A stretch of 64,000 nucleotides of DNA from Pseudomonas fluorescens (lineage in GTDB: Bacteria; Pseudomonadota; Gammaproteobacteria; Pseudomonadales; Pseudomonadaceae), in assembly GCF_902497625.1 (NCBI RefSeq), contig NZ_CABVGX010000002.1:62001-126000 (forward strand). Direction: 5' to 3'. This document shows positions 25,597 through 34,095 of the stretch, one piece after another. The position numbers were made by a program, and so were the translations under genes. The notes under the pieces are model-generated. The model was not told the origin of the DNA. It was given only the letters and a program-made list of their open reading frames with translations, and made no database searches. Numbering within the stretch: the first letter of the stretch is position 1; each line of letters starts with the position of its first letter.

Positions 25597-26544
25597 TCAG
25601 GGTGCGGGCAGTAAACGTGTGGAAGGCCACTCGCCGGATCGGCACATGTCGTGCACGACCTGGGTGATCAGTTGCGCAATGAGCGTGCGTAAATTGCTCG
25701 CCGGTCGCGTTCCGCAGGTGCAAATACCCAGTGTGCGAAACACGCCGGGCGCGGCGAAAGGGTGAGCCTCCAGCCGTCCTTCGGCCACCTCGCGCAGCAC
25801 CAGATTGAGCGGCATGATCGTCGGTCCGATGCCGGCCTCTACCGCGCTTTTAAGGATGTAAACCGAGTTGACTTCCATGGCTACGGCGGCCGGCGCTCGC
25901 TGCTGCTGTTCCAGTGCCTGATCGACGATGGCGCGGGTGCTGTGGCTGTGCGCCCGACTGGGGAAGACCAGCGGACGCGCCACGCCTTGGGCCAATGTCA
26001 CCTCGCCAGGTGACGGTGCCTCGGGGTCGTGAGCGTGATGGATCAGATAGAGGTCCTCTTCTATCAGCGGTGTGAAGCTCACTTCCGCCGGCAATCCGCT
26101 TGGCGTAAACAACGCGATGTCGACACTGCCACGGATCAACTGGTCGACCAGATTGCCGGTCAACTCTTCATTCAATTGCAGCTCCACCTGTGGGTAGGTC
26201 CGGCCGACTGCCTGCAACAGCGGCAGCGCAACGATCGGCGACACACTCTGCGGCAACGCCACCACGATGGACCCGGTCAACACACCATGGCCCGGCAGGA
26301 CCGCCGCTTTGGCGTCGCGCAATTGCTTGAGAATGCCCAACGCGTATTCGTAAAACACCTTGCCGGCTTCGTTGATGGCGATGCCGCTGTTGCCGCGATG
26401 GAACAAGGTCACGCCCAGTTCGGCCTCAAGCGCACTCATCTGTTTGCTCAGCGCCGATTGCGCAATCAGCACCTTGCGAGCTGCCGCCGACAGGCTGCCG
26501 GCATCGGCGACCGCGACGAAGTATTTGAGTTGGCGGATTTCCAT
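25597..26544 (-). CDS. LysR-family transcriptional regulator in the catabolic run
   Basis: A 315-residue LysR regulator with the helix-turn-helix at residues 1-60 (MEIRQLKYFVAVADAGSLSA). The effector domain resembles the Nac/Cbl-like subfamily, with CTCG near the end. It is placed inside the operon, 22 bases after the FAD dehydrogenase, rather than divergently, so it is probably co-expressed with its targets. AGAGG precedes the ATG. Confidence 0.9.
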   Translation of the reverse strand: MEIRQLKYFVAVADAGSLSAAARKVLIAQSALSKQMSALEAELGVTLFHRGNSGIAINEAGKVFYEYALGILKQLRDAKAAVLPGHGVLTGSIVVALPQSVSPIVALPLLQAVGRTYPQVELQLNEELTGNLVDQLIRGSVDIALFTPSGLPAEVSFTPLIEEDLYLIHHAHDPEAPSPGEVTLAQGVARPLVFPSRAHSHSTRAIVDQALEQQQRAPAAVAMEVNSVYILKSAVEAGIGPTIMPLNLVLREVAEGRLEAHPFAAPGVFRTLGICTCGTRPASNLRTLIAQLITQVVHDMCRSGEWPSTRLLPAP

Positions 26545-26566
26545 AAGCGAACCTCTGGCGACGCGG

Positions 26567-27991
26567 TTACGCGAGCGGTGTGCCACGGCAAAAGATCTTC
26601 CCGGGGTTCATCAATTGCTGCGGGTCCAGCGCGGCCTTGATGGCGGCCATGGCGTCGACCCCGTGCTGGCCGAACTCCGCCAGCAGGAACGATTGCTTGG
26701 TCAGGCCGACGCCATGTTCACCCGTACACGAACCGTTCATGGCGATGGCGCGGTCGGCCAGGCGATGGGCGACGGCGGCGGCGCGTTCGATCTGATCGGG
26801 GTCATCCGGGTCGATCAGGATCACCGCGTGGAAATTTCCATCGCCGACGTGGCCGAAGATGGGCGCGAGCAGATCCTGCTCACGCAGATCGGCGGCGGTC
26901 GCTTCGATGCATTCAGCCAGTCTTGAGATTGGCACCACTGCATCGGTGGTCACCGAGCGGCAGCCAGGGCGCAGCGCCAATGCTGCGAAATAGGCATCGT
27001 GTCGTGCCTGCCACAGGCGGGTGCGATCTTCCGGGTGGATGGCCCATTCGAAGTCCTGGCCACCTTGATCGTCGGCCAGCATGCGCAGGGTTTCCACTTG
27101 TTCCTTGACACTGGATTCGGAGCCATGCAACTCGAAAAACAGGCACGGGACTTCTTGTAGTGAGGTCTTGCTGTAGGCATTCAGCGCACGAATTGTCAGC
27201 GCATCGATCAGCTCGACACGCGCCATCGGAATGCCCAACTGAATCGCCTGAATAACCGTGCGCACGGCGTGATCGACGCTGGGGAAATTGCACACCGCCG
27301 CCGAAATGGCTTCAGGGATCGGATGCAGTTTTACCGTCAATTCGGCAATCGTCGCCAAGGTGCCGCCGGAGCCCACCAGCAAGTGCGCCAGGTCATAACC
27401 GGCCGAGGATTTACGCGCTCGACCGCCAGTTTGCAGCACTCGGCCATCAGCGAGAACGGCAGTCATCGCCAGGACATTCTCGCGCATTGTCCCGTAGCGC
27501 ACCGCGTTGGTCCCCGAAGCGCGGGTTGCCGCCATCCCGCCCAACGAGGCGTCTGCGCCCGGATCGATCGGGAAGAACAGCCCTGTCCCGTGCAGCGCGG
27601 CATTCAACTGCTTGCGCGTCACCCCCGGTTGCACTGTGACGTCCATGTCGTCGACACGCACTTCAATGATCTGGTTCATGCCCGACACATCAATGCAGAT
27701 GCCGCCGTGCACCGCATGCAGCCAACCTTCCAGCGAACTGCCGCTGCCGTACGGAATGATCGGCACTCGATGGTCGTGGCAAAGCGTCTGCACGCTGACA
27801 ATTTCCGCCAGGCTGTGCACAAAGGCCACAGCTTGCGGCGGCATCGGATCAAGGGCGGAAATGTCGCTGCCGTGGTGTTCACGAACACTGGCCGAGCAAT
27901 TGAACCGATCACCGAGCAGCTCAGTGAGTTCGTCGAGCAGCGTTGCTGGCAATGTCTGGAAATCGAACGTCTGGATCGCAGGGCTTTGCAT
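26567..27991 (-). CDS. FAD-linked D-2-hydroxyacid (D-lactate-type) dehydrogenase
   Basis: A 474-residue flavoenzyme. The PCMH-type FAD domain shows IPYGSGSSLEGWL and ATRASGTNAVRYGTM. The C-terminal domain shows HVGDGNFHA and GSCTGEHGVG, characteristic of D-lactate dehydrogenase (cytochrome type) and glycolate oxidase subunit GlcD. It lacks extra Fe-S domains. It would oxidise a D-2-hydroxy acid and pass electrons to the respiratory chain. It leads an operon that also holds an importer and porin. AGGAG lies about 10 nt before the ATG. Confidence 0.88.
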   Translation of the reverse strand: MQSPAIQTFDFQTLPATLLDELTELLGDRFNCSASVREHHGSDISALDPMPPQAVAFVHSLAEIVSVQTLCHDHRVPIIPYGSGSSLEGWLHAVHGGICIDVSGMNQIIEVRVDDMDVTVQPGVTRKQLNAALHGTGLFFPIDPGADASLGGMAATRASGTNAVRYGTMRENVLAMTAVLADGRVLQTGGRARKSSAGYDLAHLLVGSGGTLATIAELTVKLHPIPEAISAAVCNFPSVDHAVRTVIQAIQLGIPMARVELIDALTIRALNAYSKTSLQEVPCLFFELHGSESSVKEQVETLRMLADDQGGQDFEWAIHPEDRTRLWQARHDAYFAALALRPGCRSVTTDAVVPISRLAECIEATAADLREQDLLAPIFGHVGDGNFHAVILIDPDDPDQIERAAAVAHRLADRAIAMNGSCTGEHGVGLTKQSFLLAEFGQHGVDAMAAIKAALDPQQLMNPGKIFCRGTPLA

Positions 27992-28131
27992 GCGGCATCT
28001 CCTGTTGTTTTTGTTCGTGCCGACTCGGTACGGGGGAGTGGCTATATCTTAGCCGCATGGTTGGGGTAGTGGTTGTGCAGATTAGAGATGGGGCTATCGC
28101 CACGGCAGATGACGGGCGAAGGGTAGACGTA

Positions 28132-28159
28132 TTGACATATCGGGAAATACCGATATTAT
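28132..28159 (+). promoter_or_regulatory. Sigma-70 promoter of the ArsR-type gene
   Basis: A perfect -35 TTGACA at 28132-28137 and a -10 TATTAT at 28154-28159 are 16 bases apart. The predicted transcription start falls at about 28166, which is the A of the ATG, so the mRNA may be leaderless. Confidence 0.75.
28137..28156. promoter_or_regulatory. Operator copy 1 of the ArsR-type repressor
   Basis: Inverted repeat ATATCGG-gaaata-CCGATAT lying between the -35 and -10 boxes, an ideal place for repression. The same pattern recurs at 28485 and 28632. Confidence 0.75.
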
Positions 28160-28165
28160 CGGGGT

Positions 28166-28468
28166 ATGGACTTACTCGAACTATTTAAAGCGCTCTCGAA
28201 CCGTACACGCCTTGAAATCCTCAAAGGCCTGAAGGATCCGGCCAAGCACTTTCCGCCACAGGATGAAGGTGATGTGCACACCGTGGGCGTCTGCGTGAGC
28301 AGTATTCAGGAAGGCGTGGGGCTGTCGCAGTCGACCGTGTCAGATTATCTTGCAACGCTGCAGCGAGTAGGCCTCGTCGAAGTCAGGCGCATTGGCCAGT
28401 GGACCTACTACAAGCGTAATGAAGCTACCATCAGCGCTCTTGCGGAGGTCATAGGTAAGGAGCTGTAG
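28166..28468 (+). CDS. ArsR-type repressor, possible thiol sensor
   Basis: A 100-residue winged-helix protein with FKALSNRTRLEILKGL at the start, helix-turn-helix GLSQSTVSDYLATLQRVGLV and wing RRIGQWTYYKRN. It has no CxC metal site of classic ArsR. A single Cys in VGVCVSSIQ (near residue 43) is a candidate redox or electrophile sensor, by analogy with quinone-sensing regulators. Operator copies lie in its own promoter, after its stop and before the oxidoreductase gene, so autorepression and control of the downstream genes are likely. No ribosome-binding site is evident. Confidence 0.85.
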   Translation: MDLLELFKALSNRTRLEILKGLKDPAKHFPPQDEGDVHTVGVCVSSIQEGVGLSQSTVSDYLATLQRVGLVEVRRIGQWTYYKRNEATISALAEVIGKEL

Positions 28469-28484
28469 ATATTTTTATCACGAC

Positions 28485-28504
28485 ATATCGACAAATCCCG
28501 ATAT
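28485..28504. promoter_or_regulatory. Operator copy 2
   Basis: Inverted repeat ATATCG-acaaatcc-CGATAT, followed by TCCCTTTTTACCG, GAGG and an ATG. The whole block closely repeats the leader in front of the oxidoreductase gene 147 bases downstream. Confidence 0.7.
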
Positions 28505-28531
28505 CCCTTTTTACCGAAATGAGGTAATACT

Positions 28532-28546
28532 ATGAAAATCGGATAG
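28532..28546 (+). other. Orphan 5' gene end (four-codon frame) after operator 2
   Basis: ATG AAA ATC GGA TAG follows a normal leader with GAGG 9 nt upstream. It looks like the start of a lost gene or a deletion scar, not a functional coding sequence. The next 130 bases carry no gene. Confidence 0.4.
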
Positions 28547-28631
28547 CGCGTAAGGCAAGTCTCTCAGGTACACACCGCACGGCGCAGCGTGCTCGCTGTG
28601 GGGAAAAACCGAATAATTTTTTTGATCCATG

Positions 28632-28651
28632 ATATCGAGAAATCCCGATAT
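28632..28651. promoter_or_regulatory. Operator copy 3, upstream of the oxidoreductase
   Basis: Inverted repeat ATATCG-agaaatcc-CGATAT located 29 bases before the ATG at 28680. It presumably blocks transcription of the oxidoreductase and ABM genes when the repressor is bound. Confidence 0.7.
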
Positions 28652-28679
28652 CCCTTTTTATCGAAGTGAGGATGTAAAA

Positions 28680-29642
28680 ATGAAAGCATTGTTGCTCAAA
28701 TCATTTGGCGGGCCGGAATCGTTCGAACTCAGCGAGGTGCCAACGCCTGTTCCGCAAGCGGGGCAAGTCCTGGTGCGGGTACACGCAACCTCCATCAATC
28801 CCTTGGATTTCCAGGTGCGGCGGGGCGATTATCCGGATCTGGTGCAGTTACCGACCATTACAGGCCACGACGTGTCCGGAGTTGTTGAAGCCGTCGGGCC
28901 GGGTGTGAAGTCCTTCGTGCCTGGAGACGAGGTCTGGTACACGCCGCAAATATTCGACGGGCCAGGTAGCTACGCCCAATACCACGTTGCCCACGAAAGC
29001 ATTGTCGCAAGGAAGCCAGCCTCGCTGAGTCATCTTGAGGCGGCAAGCCTGACGTTGGTGGGCGGTACCGCATGGGAGGCACTGGTGGTGCGCGCGGCGC
29101 TCAGAGTCGGAGAAAGCATCCTGATACATGGCGGCGCGGGAGGCGTCGGCCATGTTGCGATCCAGGTGGCAAAAGCCATAGGCGCAAAGGTGTTCACGAC
29201 CGTGCGGGAAGCAAACTTCGAGTTCGCAAAAAGTATGGGCGCCGATGTGATGATCGACTATGAAAAAGAAGATTACGTCGACGCCATCATGCGGGAAACG
29301 GCGGGTCGCGGAGTTGATGTGGTGTTCGACACCATCGGCGGTAATACCTTGTCGCGCAGCCCCGACGCGCTCGCGCAACTGGGCCGAGTGGTCTCGATTG
29401 TGGACATAGCTCAGCCGCAGAACGTCGTTCAGGCCTGGGGCAAGAACGCCAGTTATCACTTCGTGTTCACCAGACAGAATCGCGGCAAGCTCGATGAGTT
29501 GAGCGCCCTCATTGAGCGCGGTCAGCTGCGGCCGCATGTTGGCGCCGTTTACTCGCTTGCCGACATACCGCTCGCCCATGCTCGCCTGGAAAGTCGTGAC
29601 AACGGTCTTCAGGGAAAAATCGCCATTTCAATCGAGCCATAG
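28680..29642 (+). CDS. Quinone oxidoreductase-like MDR enzyme (zinc-independent)
   Basis: A 320-residue medium-chain dehydrogenase/reductase of the NADPH:quinone reductase type. The N-terminal GroES-like domain shows [16 protein letters not shown] and [12 protein letters not shown]. The Rossmann fold shows [17 protein letters not shown]. The zinc-binding cysteines of alcohol dehydrogenases are absent. It probably reduces quinones or enones in the cytosol. It follows operator copy 3, and the ArsR-type repressor is its likely regulator. The ATG at 28680 has GAGG 9 nt upstream. Confidence 0.88.
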   Translation: MKALLLKSFGGPESFELSEVPTPVPQAGQVLVRVHATSINPLDFQVRRGDYPDLVQLPTITGHDVSGVVEAVGPGVKSFVPGDEVWYTPQIFDGPGSYAQYHVAHESIVARKPASLSHLEAASLTLVGGTAWEALVVRAALRVGESILIHGGAGGVGHVAIQVAKAIGAKVFTTVREANFEFAKSMGADVMIDYEKEDYVDAIMRETAGRGVDVVFDTIGGNTLSRSPDALAQLGRVVSIVDIAQPQNVVQAWGKNASYHFVFTRQNRGKLDELSALIERGQLRPHVGAVYSLADIPLAHARLESRDNGLQGKIAISIEP

Positions 29643-29698
29643 GCTTCGCTTGCAAGTGCGTATTTTTAACCGCAGAACTCATTGATAAGAGGCATGCC

Positions 29699-30058
29699 AT
29701 GATTTATGAAATCGCTCTGCTCCCTGTATATCAGGACCACATCGCAACGTTCAGAAGTGCCTTTGTTGAAGTCGCGCCACTGCTCACCCGTGCGCAGGGC
29801 TATCGCGGTCACGTGCTCGCGCAAGGCATCGAAACGCCTCACCGGTTCAACCTGATTGTGCGCTGGCAATCACTCGAGGACCACACGCCAGGCTTTGAAG
29901 AAAGTGAAGACCATCGGCTGTTCATGGAGGGTTTGCAGGATTATTTCTCGGAAGAACCGACGGTGTATCACGTTGAGGGGCCCGCTTTTGCTATAGACGA
30001 AAATGATGCACTGGCCCGTGCCATTGACATCGGTGATACCGGCACTAAAAGTACCTAG
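29699..30058 (+). CDS. Antibiotic-biosynthesis-monooxygenase (ABM)-like protein
   Basis: A 119-residue ferredoxin-like dimeric alpha/beta barrel candidate, with VAPLLTRAQGYRGHVLAQGIE and RFNLIVRWQSLEDHTPGFEES matching the ABM pattern. Members act on quinones or aromatic polyketides without cofactors. It lies 56 bases after the oxidoreductase with AGAGG upstream and is likely co-transcribed, which fits a quinone-detoxification unit under ArsR-type control. Confidence 0.7.
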   Translation: MIYEIALLPVYQDHIATFRSAFVEVAPLLTRAQGYRGHVLAQGIETPHRFNLIVRWQSLEDHTPGFEESEDHRLFMEGLQDYFSEEPTVYHVEGPAFAIDENDALARAIDIGDTGTKST

Positions 30059-30362
30059 CGTGGGATTTATCCGGCACACAGCAGCTTTGGGTGCAGTTGT
30101 ACCGTGCACCTGTCACCCGGAGCTGTTCAAACAGGGAGTGTTGGGGGATTGGAGATTTACGACGCCATTGGAGGGACGAACACACGATAAAGGCGGGCAA
30201 AGACAAGGTCGCGTATGGCGACGGACCTGTTGTTCACCAGGTGCGGGGATGCACGCCGGCGCTTCGCAGAAAAAGCAGGCAGGTGAAACTGACAGCACAG
30301 TGTCTTTGACTGGTCGGTGCAGGTTAGAGGGTTGCAGGGAGGCAAAAAGAATGGATTGCGGG
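30059..30362. other. Intergenic stretch
   Basis: About 304 bases between two convergent genes. I see no plausible gene or clear terminator; short frames on both strands have no start signal or family likeness. Confidence 0.5.
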
Positions 30363-31316
30363 TTATTGAGCGGCAGTTGATGCCGTTGCTTTGCGCACTG
30401 TGCGGGCGCAGGCATACAGGTAACGCAAGGTCGGTTTGCAGCTATCGAAGAACAGCGTCTGCCAAGAATATTCCAGCATTTTCCGGTATACGCCCATCAC
30501 CTCGACATGTTCGGCTCTGCGGGAAAACGCATTGAGAAAGTCAGTGTGATTCCCCAACACGAAATCGATCCGTTGTTGCTTGCTCAGCTGTTCGCCATAG
30601 CGGGCAAGATACACTTCGATGAACCTGATCTTGTTTTGATAATACTTCTTCGGTTGCGCGGTCATGTTGCCGCCGTTCACCGTGCGCTCCAGCAAAACCT
30701 GAGGCACCGTGTGAATCTCCCAGTGCTCGGCAATGCGAGTCCACATGTAACGATCTTCAGAGTAACGCAGGCTGGCATCGAAGCCGCCGAGTTGCATCAT
30801 CACGTCGCGCTTGACCAGCGCGGTGGATACGCCATTGACCACGTTGGCGTGGATGAAGTCGAAGAAATGCCGGCCGTTCTTGCGAATGTTGTCAAACTGC
30901 CGCCGACCGTCGCTGTAGTTGACCTGCGTGAAGCAGTCGATCAATCCAACCGGCCGACCCTGAAGACTGAGTTCCTCATACAGGGCCAGTTGCAGCTCCA
31001 GCTTCTGCGGGAGCCACTGATCATCGGCATCCAGCATTGCCACAAAAGTCTCTTCAGAATGTCGCAGCCCATGATTACGGGCACTGGCCTGGCCTTCGTT
31101 GGCTTGCTGCAACAGCGTCAGACGAAACGGCGCCATAAAATCCCTTACCCGCTGCGGCCCGTCATCGGTGGAACCGTCGTCGATGACAATGACGTGATCC
31201 GGCAGTCGGGTTTGATCAATCAGGGACGCCAGTGTCTGCTCAATGCTGGCGGCACCGTTGTACATCGGGATCACAACGCAGACTGATTGCGATAGAGGGG
31301 CGGGTTGATCTGGCAT
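30363..31316 (-). CDS. Family 2 glycosyltransferase
   Basis: A 317-residue GT-A enzyme with VVIPMYNGAASIEQTLASL at the N-terminus, IDDGSTDDG (nucleotide binding), LDADDQW (DxD metal site) and SEDRYMW (putative catalytic base). It would transfer a sugar from a nucleotide donor to a surface glycan or lipid on the cytoplasmic side. No other polysaccharide genes are adjacent. The ATG at 31316 follows AAGGAG by 9 nt. Confidence 0.88.
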   Translation of the reverse strand: MPDQPAPLSQSVCVVIPMYNGAASIEQTLASLIDQTRLPDHVIVIDDGSTDDGPQRVRDFMAPFRLTLLQQANEGQASARNHGLRHSEETFVAMLDADDQWLPQKLELQLALYEELSLQGRPVGLIDCFTQVNYSDGRRQFDNIRKNGRHFFDFIHANVVNGVSTALVKRDVMMQLGGFDASLRYSEDRYMWTRIAEHWEIHTVPQVLLERTVNGGNMTAQPKKYYQNKIRFIEVYLARYGEQLSKQQRIDFVLGNHTDFLNAFSRRAEHVEVMGVYRKMLEYSWQTLFFDSCKPTLRYLYACARTVRKATASTAAQ

Positions 31317-31944
31317 GGGTGTTACTCCTTTAGTTACGCCATGGCTATATCGCAAGGAAATGCCCTGTCAGGAGAAGGCTTGGGCAGGGTTGCCTGTCGC
31401 AAAGGTCAGGTGATGTCGGAGAGAGTTTGCTCAAGGGGCATTTGCGCAGGCAAAGCTACCGCATGATCCTTGTTGGGGATCGTGTCAATAACGGTTTACG
31501 GAGGTCGCTCTGGGGAAGAGCGTAAGCTGCGCAAGTGCCACGCATGTCATTGTTGACGGACAGTTTTAGTTATTGACCAGTCCTGAGAAACTGTCAAATG
31601 CCCCTTGTCAAAAAAATGCCTTTTATCCAGATCCAGCCGAGGCCGCCTCGACCAACTAATTGTTTTAACTAATAAAAATGTCTATTAATAAATTTAAACT
31701 TTTCGGCCAAATTAGAGTCTGGCGAGGGCAGAATGCAGAGATCTTCAGTTGCCTTCATCCTGGTAGGGGCCAAACGGTTTTTAATGCTTCTTCCAGATAT
31801 TCAAATCGTGCCGAACAGTCACATCGCGAAGCCAGCGTCACGAATGACCGATGGACCTCAAGCCCACGCCCCACCGGCCGATAAACATTATGTCGACGGC
31901 TCCCGGCCGCGCCTGCTGCTTTGAGTAAACCAAGGTAATCGTCC
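31317..31944. other. Long divergent intergenic region
   Basis: A 628-base region between the glycosyltransferase and the binding-protein operon. It includes an inverted repeat at 31559-31595 and a very AT-rich patch at about 31650-31710, which may be a promoter or nucleoid-protein target. No supported gene is present. Confidence 0.55.
31559..31595. repeat. Inverted repeat GACAGTTT/AAACTGTC
   Basis: Perfect 8-base arms separated by 21 bases, in the divergent intergenic region. It could be a regulator site or part of a structured leader; nothing decides between these. Confidence 0.45.
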
Positions 31945-32715
31945 ATGGCTTCACCACTTAACCGCCTCGTGATGTTCAGCGTCCTCGTGTTTCTGGCTGC
32001 CTGCGAGTTTGCGCCGCGCGCCTACGCGGAGCCGGCACTACGAATCGTCACGGAAGAGTTGCCGCCCTACAACATGACGCAAAATGGCAAGGTCACGGGC
32101 ATGAGCACCGAGGTGGTTCAGGCCGTGCTCAAAGAGATTGGCGTCGAAGCGTCGATTCAGCCGATGCCCTGGGCGCGTGCGTATGAGCTGGCACTCAATG
32201 AAAGCAATGTGTTGATTTATTCGATCGCCCGGACGCCTGCGCGTGAGCAGCTTTTTCAGTGGGTTGGGGCGATTGCGCCGACTCAGTGGTACATCTTTTC
32301 CCTGGCGGAGCGGCCGGTAAAGCTCATCTCGCTGAACGACGCTCGCGGTCATCAGATCGCCACGGTCAATCAGGATGTGGGCGAGCAATATCTGATTTCG
32401 AAAGGTTTTCGTATCGGTGAAGAACTGCAGTCGAGCACCAAGTACGAACACAATTACCGCAAGCTCAAGGTAGATCACGTTGAGCTGTGGATTTCCAACG
32501 AACTTAACGCGCTGTACCTGACCCGCCAGAATGGCGAGGACCCGGACAAGGTCCTGATCCGTTCGCTGCCGCTTCCAGAGCTCACCAGCGAAGAGGGCTT
32601 GAGTATGGCGTTCAGCCGCAATACGCCCGAGGAGACTGTTGAGAAATTTCGTTCAGGCCTGGACACCATCCGGCGCAATGGCGTTTATGACGCCATCATG
32701 CGCAAGTGGCTATGA
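31945..32715 (+). CDS. Periplasmic solute-binding protein (SBP_bac_3 type), copy 1
   Basis: A 256-residue family 3 binding protein with LRIVTEELPPYNM near the mature start and PWARAYELALNESNVLIYSIARTPAREQLFQWVG from residue 75. The export signal is ambiguous: VFLAAC20 could be a lipobox, while AYA|EP near 28 is a signal-peptidase I site. No permease or ATPase is nearby. Its 3' end overlaps or abuts the diguanylate cyclase gene, so it is more likely a sensory partner than a transport component (inference). Confidence 0.8.
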   Translation: MASPLNRLVMFSVLVFLAACEFAPRAYAEPALRIVTEELPPYNMTQNGKVTGMSTEVVQAVLKEIGVEASIQPMPWARAYELALNESNVLIYSIARTPAREQLFQWVGAIAPTQWYIFSLAERPVKLISLNDARGHQIATVNQDVGEQYLISKGFRIGEELQSSTKYEHNYRKLKVDHVELWISNELNALYLTRQNGEDPDKVLIRSLPLPELTSEEGLSMAFSRNTPEETVEKFRSGLDTIRRNGVYDAIMRKWL

Positions 32716-34072
32716 CCGGGTGGACAATTTCGAGCGTTCACCTGAAGAAACTTCATCTCAAGAAACTGAAAAAAAGAAATTCAGTTCACTGGGGCGTCGC
32801 CTGGTCATGGCGACGCTTTTATTTTGTTTGCTTTTTACGTTGGCGATGGTCTCGTTGCGTACCTGGATCGCTTGGGAAAGCAATCTTGCGGACATGAACT
32901 CCGAACTCGTCCTGATCGATCAGGTGTTCCAGAACACCTTGTCGCACGCCATCTGGGAAATGGACCGTGAGTCACTGAACAAGCAGCTCGCCAGTGTCGC
33001 CAGCGCCGCGCCGGTCGGGCGTGTGGTGCTGAACATCCCGCGGCCGGGTCAGTCGGATGAAGTCATCGAACTGAACAGATATGCCAACGCCACGTCGGAC
33101 GAGGCGCCGGTGCTGAATCGCCAGCTCGTTGCGCAGCCTTATGCAGGCGCCCACGAAGTTGTCGGTGAGCTGACAATCGAAGGCGATGCGCATTTGCTTC
33201 GAGAGCGCCTTTGGGGCGAAGCGCGCGGCATCGTGATTACGCAAGTGATCCAGTCGCTGTTGCTGGCCGGGTTGATCATGACCATGTTCAATCGACTGGT
33301 GACTGTACACGTCGTACACATCGCACGGCACCTGGGTCGACTCGCGCCGCAATCGCTTGGCAATCACCTCAGGCTGCAGCGCACGGTACGGCGTCAGGAC
33401 GAGCTCGGCCTGCTTGAATTCCAGGTCAACGAGCTGCAGGACAACCTCCACGCTCACCTGGAGCGTCAACGTACGGATGAACTGGCGATTGCCTCCAGCC
33501 GCGATCATCTGGCCGACCTGGTCGAAGCGCGCACCGCGCAGTTGAAGGCCGCCAATCAATCTCTCGAAGCGCTGTCGCGTCACGATGCGCTGACCGGGTT
33601 GGCCAACCGTCGCTATTTCGACGAACTGAAAGAAGTGGAATTCCGCCGTGCCATGCGTCACCAGACACCGTTGGCGGTGCTCATGTGCGACGTCGATTTC
33701 TTCAAGCTTTACAACGACACCTACGGCCACATGCTGGGTGACGAGTGCCTGAAACAGGTCGCTGAAACCTTGAGGGGCGTTTTCGGACGCTCCGGCGAAC
33801 TGGCTGCCCGGGTCGGTGGCGAGGAATTCGTCGTGGTCCTGCCGAACATCAATGCCGAGCAGGCCTTCAACGCTGCACAACGACTGCGTGAAAGCCTGGC
33901 TGCGCGCGAATTGCCACACAGTGGCTCGACGGTATCGCCCTTTGTGACGCTGAGCATCGGAGTCGCCGAGCTGGACCCCCAGACCATGGACCATTTCGAC
34001 CAATTGCTGCAACGCGCCGATCAAGCGCTGTACCGGGCGAAATCCCAAGGACGCAATCGCGTCGCCTTATAA
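32687..34072 (+). CDS. Membrane diguanylate cyclase between two binding proteins
   Basis: About 461 residues: two membrane segments flanking a periplasmic domain of roughly 150 residues, a HAMP-like linker, a coiled coil (EARTAQLKAANQSLEALSRHD) and a GGDEF domain with RVGGEEF. The inhibitory site position reads RSGE instead of RxxD, so product inhibition may be weak. The start is uncertain: ATG at 32687 inside the preceding gene, or GTG at 32720; neither has a clear ribosome site, which suggests coupling to the upstream gene. The flanking binding proteins may regulate it from the periplasm. Confidence 0.85.
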   Translation: MTPSCASGYDRVDNFERSPEETSSQETEKKKFSSLGRRLVMATLLFCLLFTLAMVSLRTWIAWESNLADMNSELVLIDQVFQNTLSHAIWEMDRESLNKQLASVASAAPVGRVVLNIPRPGQSDEVIELNRYANATSDEAPVLNRQLVAQPYAGAHEVVGELTIEGDAHLLRERLWGEARGIVITQVIQSLLLAGLIMTMFNRLVTVHVVHIARHLGRLAPQSLGNHLRLQRTVRRQDELGLLEFQVNELQDNLHAHLERQRTDELAIASSRDHLADLVEARTAQLKAANQSLEALSRHDALTGLANRRYFDELKEVEFRRAMRHQTPLAVLMCDVDFFKLYNDTYGHMLGDECLKQVAETLRGVFGRSGELAARVGGEEFVVVLPNINAEQAFNAAQRLRESLAARELPHSGSTVSPFVTLSIGVAELDPQTMDHFDQLLQRADQALYRAKSQGRNRVAL

Positions 34073-34095
34073 TCCAGCGTGGCCATGAGGTCTGT

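Noticed and set aside
28532-28546. Four-codon frame as a real peptide gene
   Set aside because: Too short to support on its own; treated as a scar or possible leader until comparison is available.
31678-31924. Short plus-strand frames ahead of the first binding protein gene
   Set aside because: They overlap an AT-rich promoter-like region, lack ribosome sites and look random.
32972-34048. A 358-codon minus-strand frame opposite the diguanylate cyclase
   Set aside because: Antisense shadow of a verified GGDEF gene; no start signal or domain.
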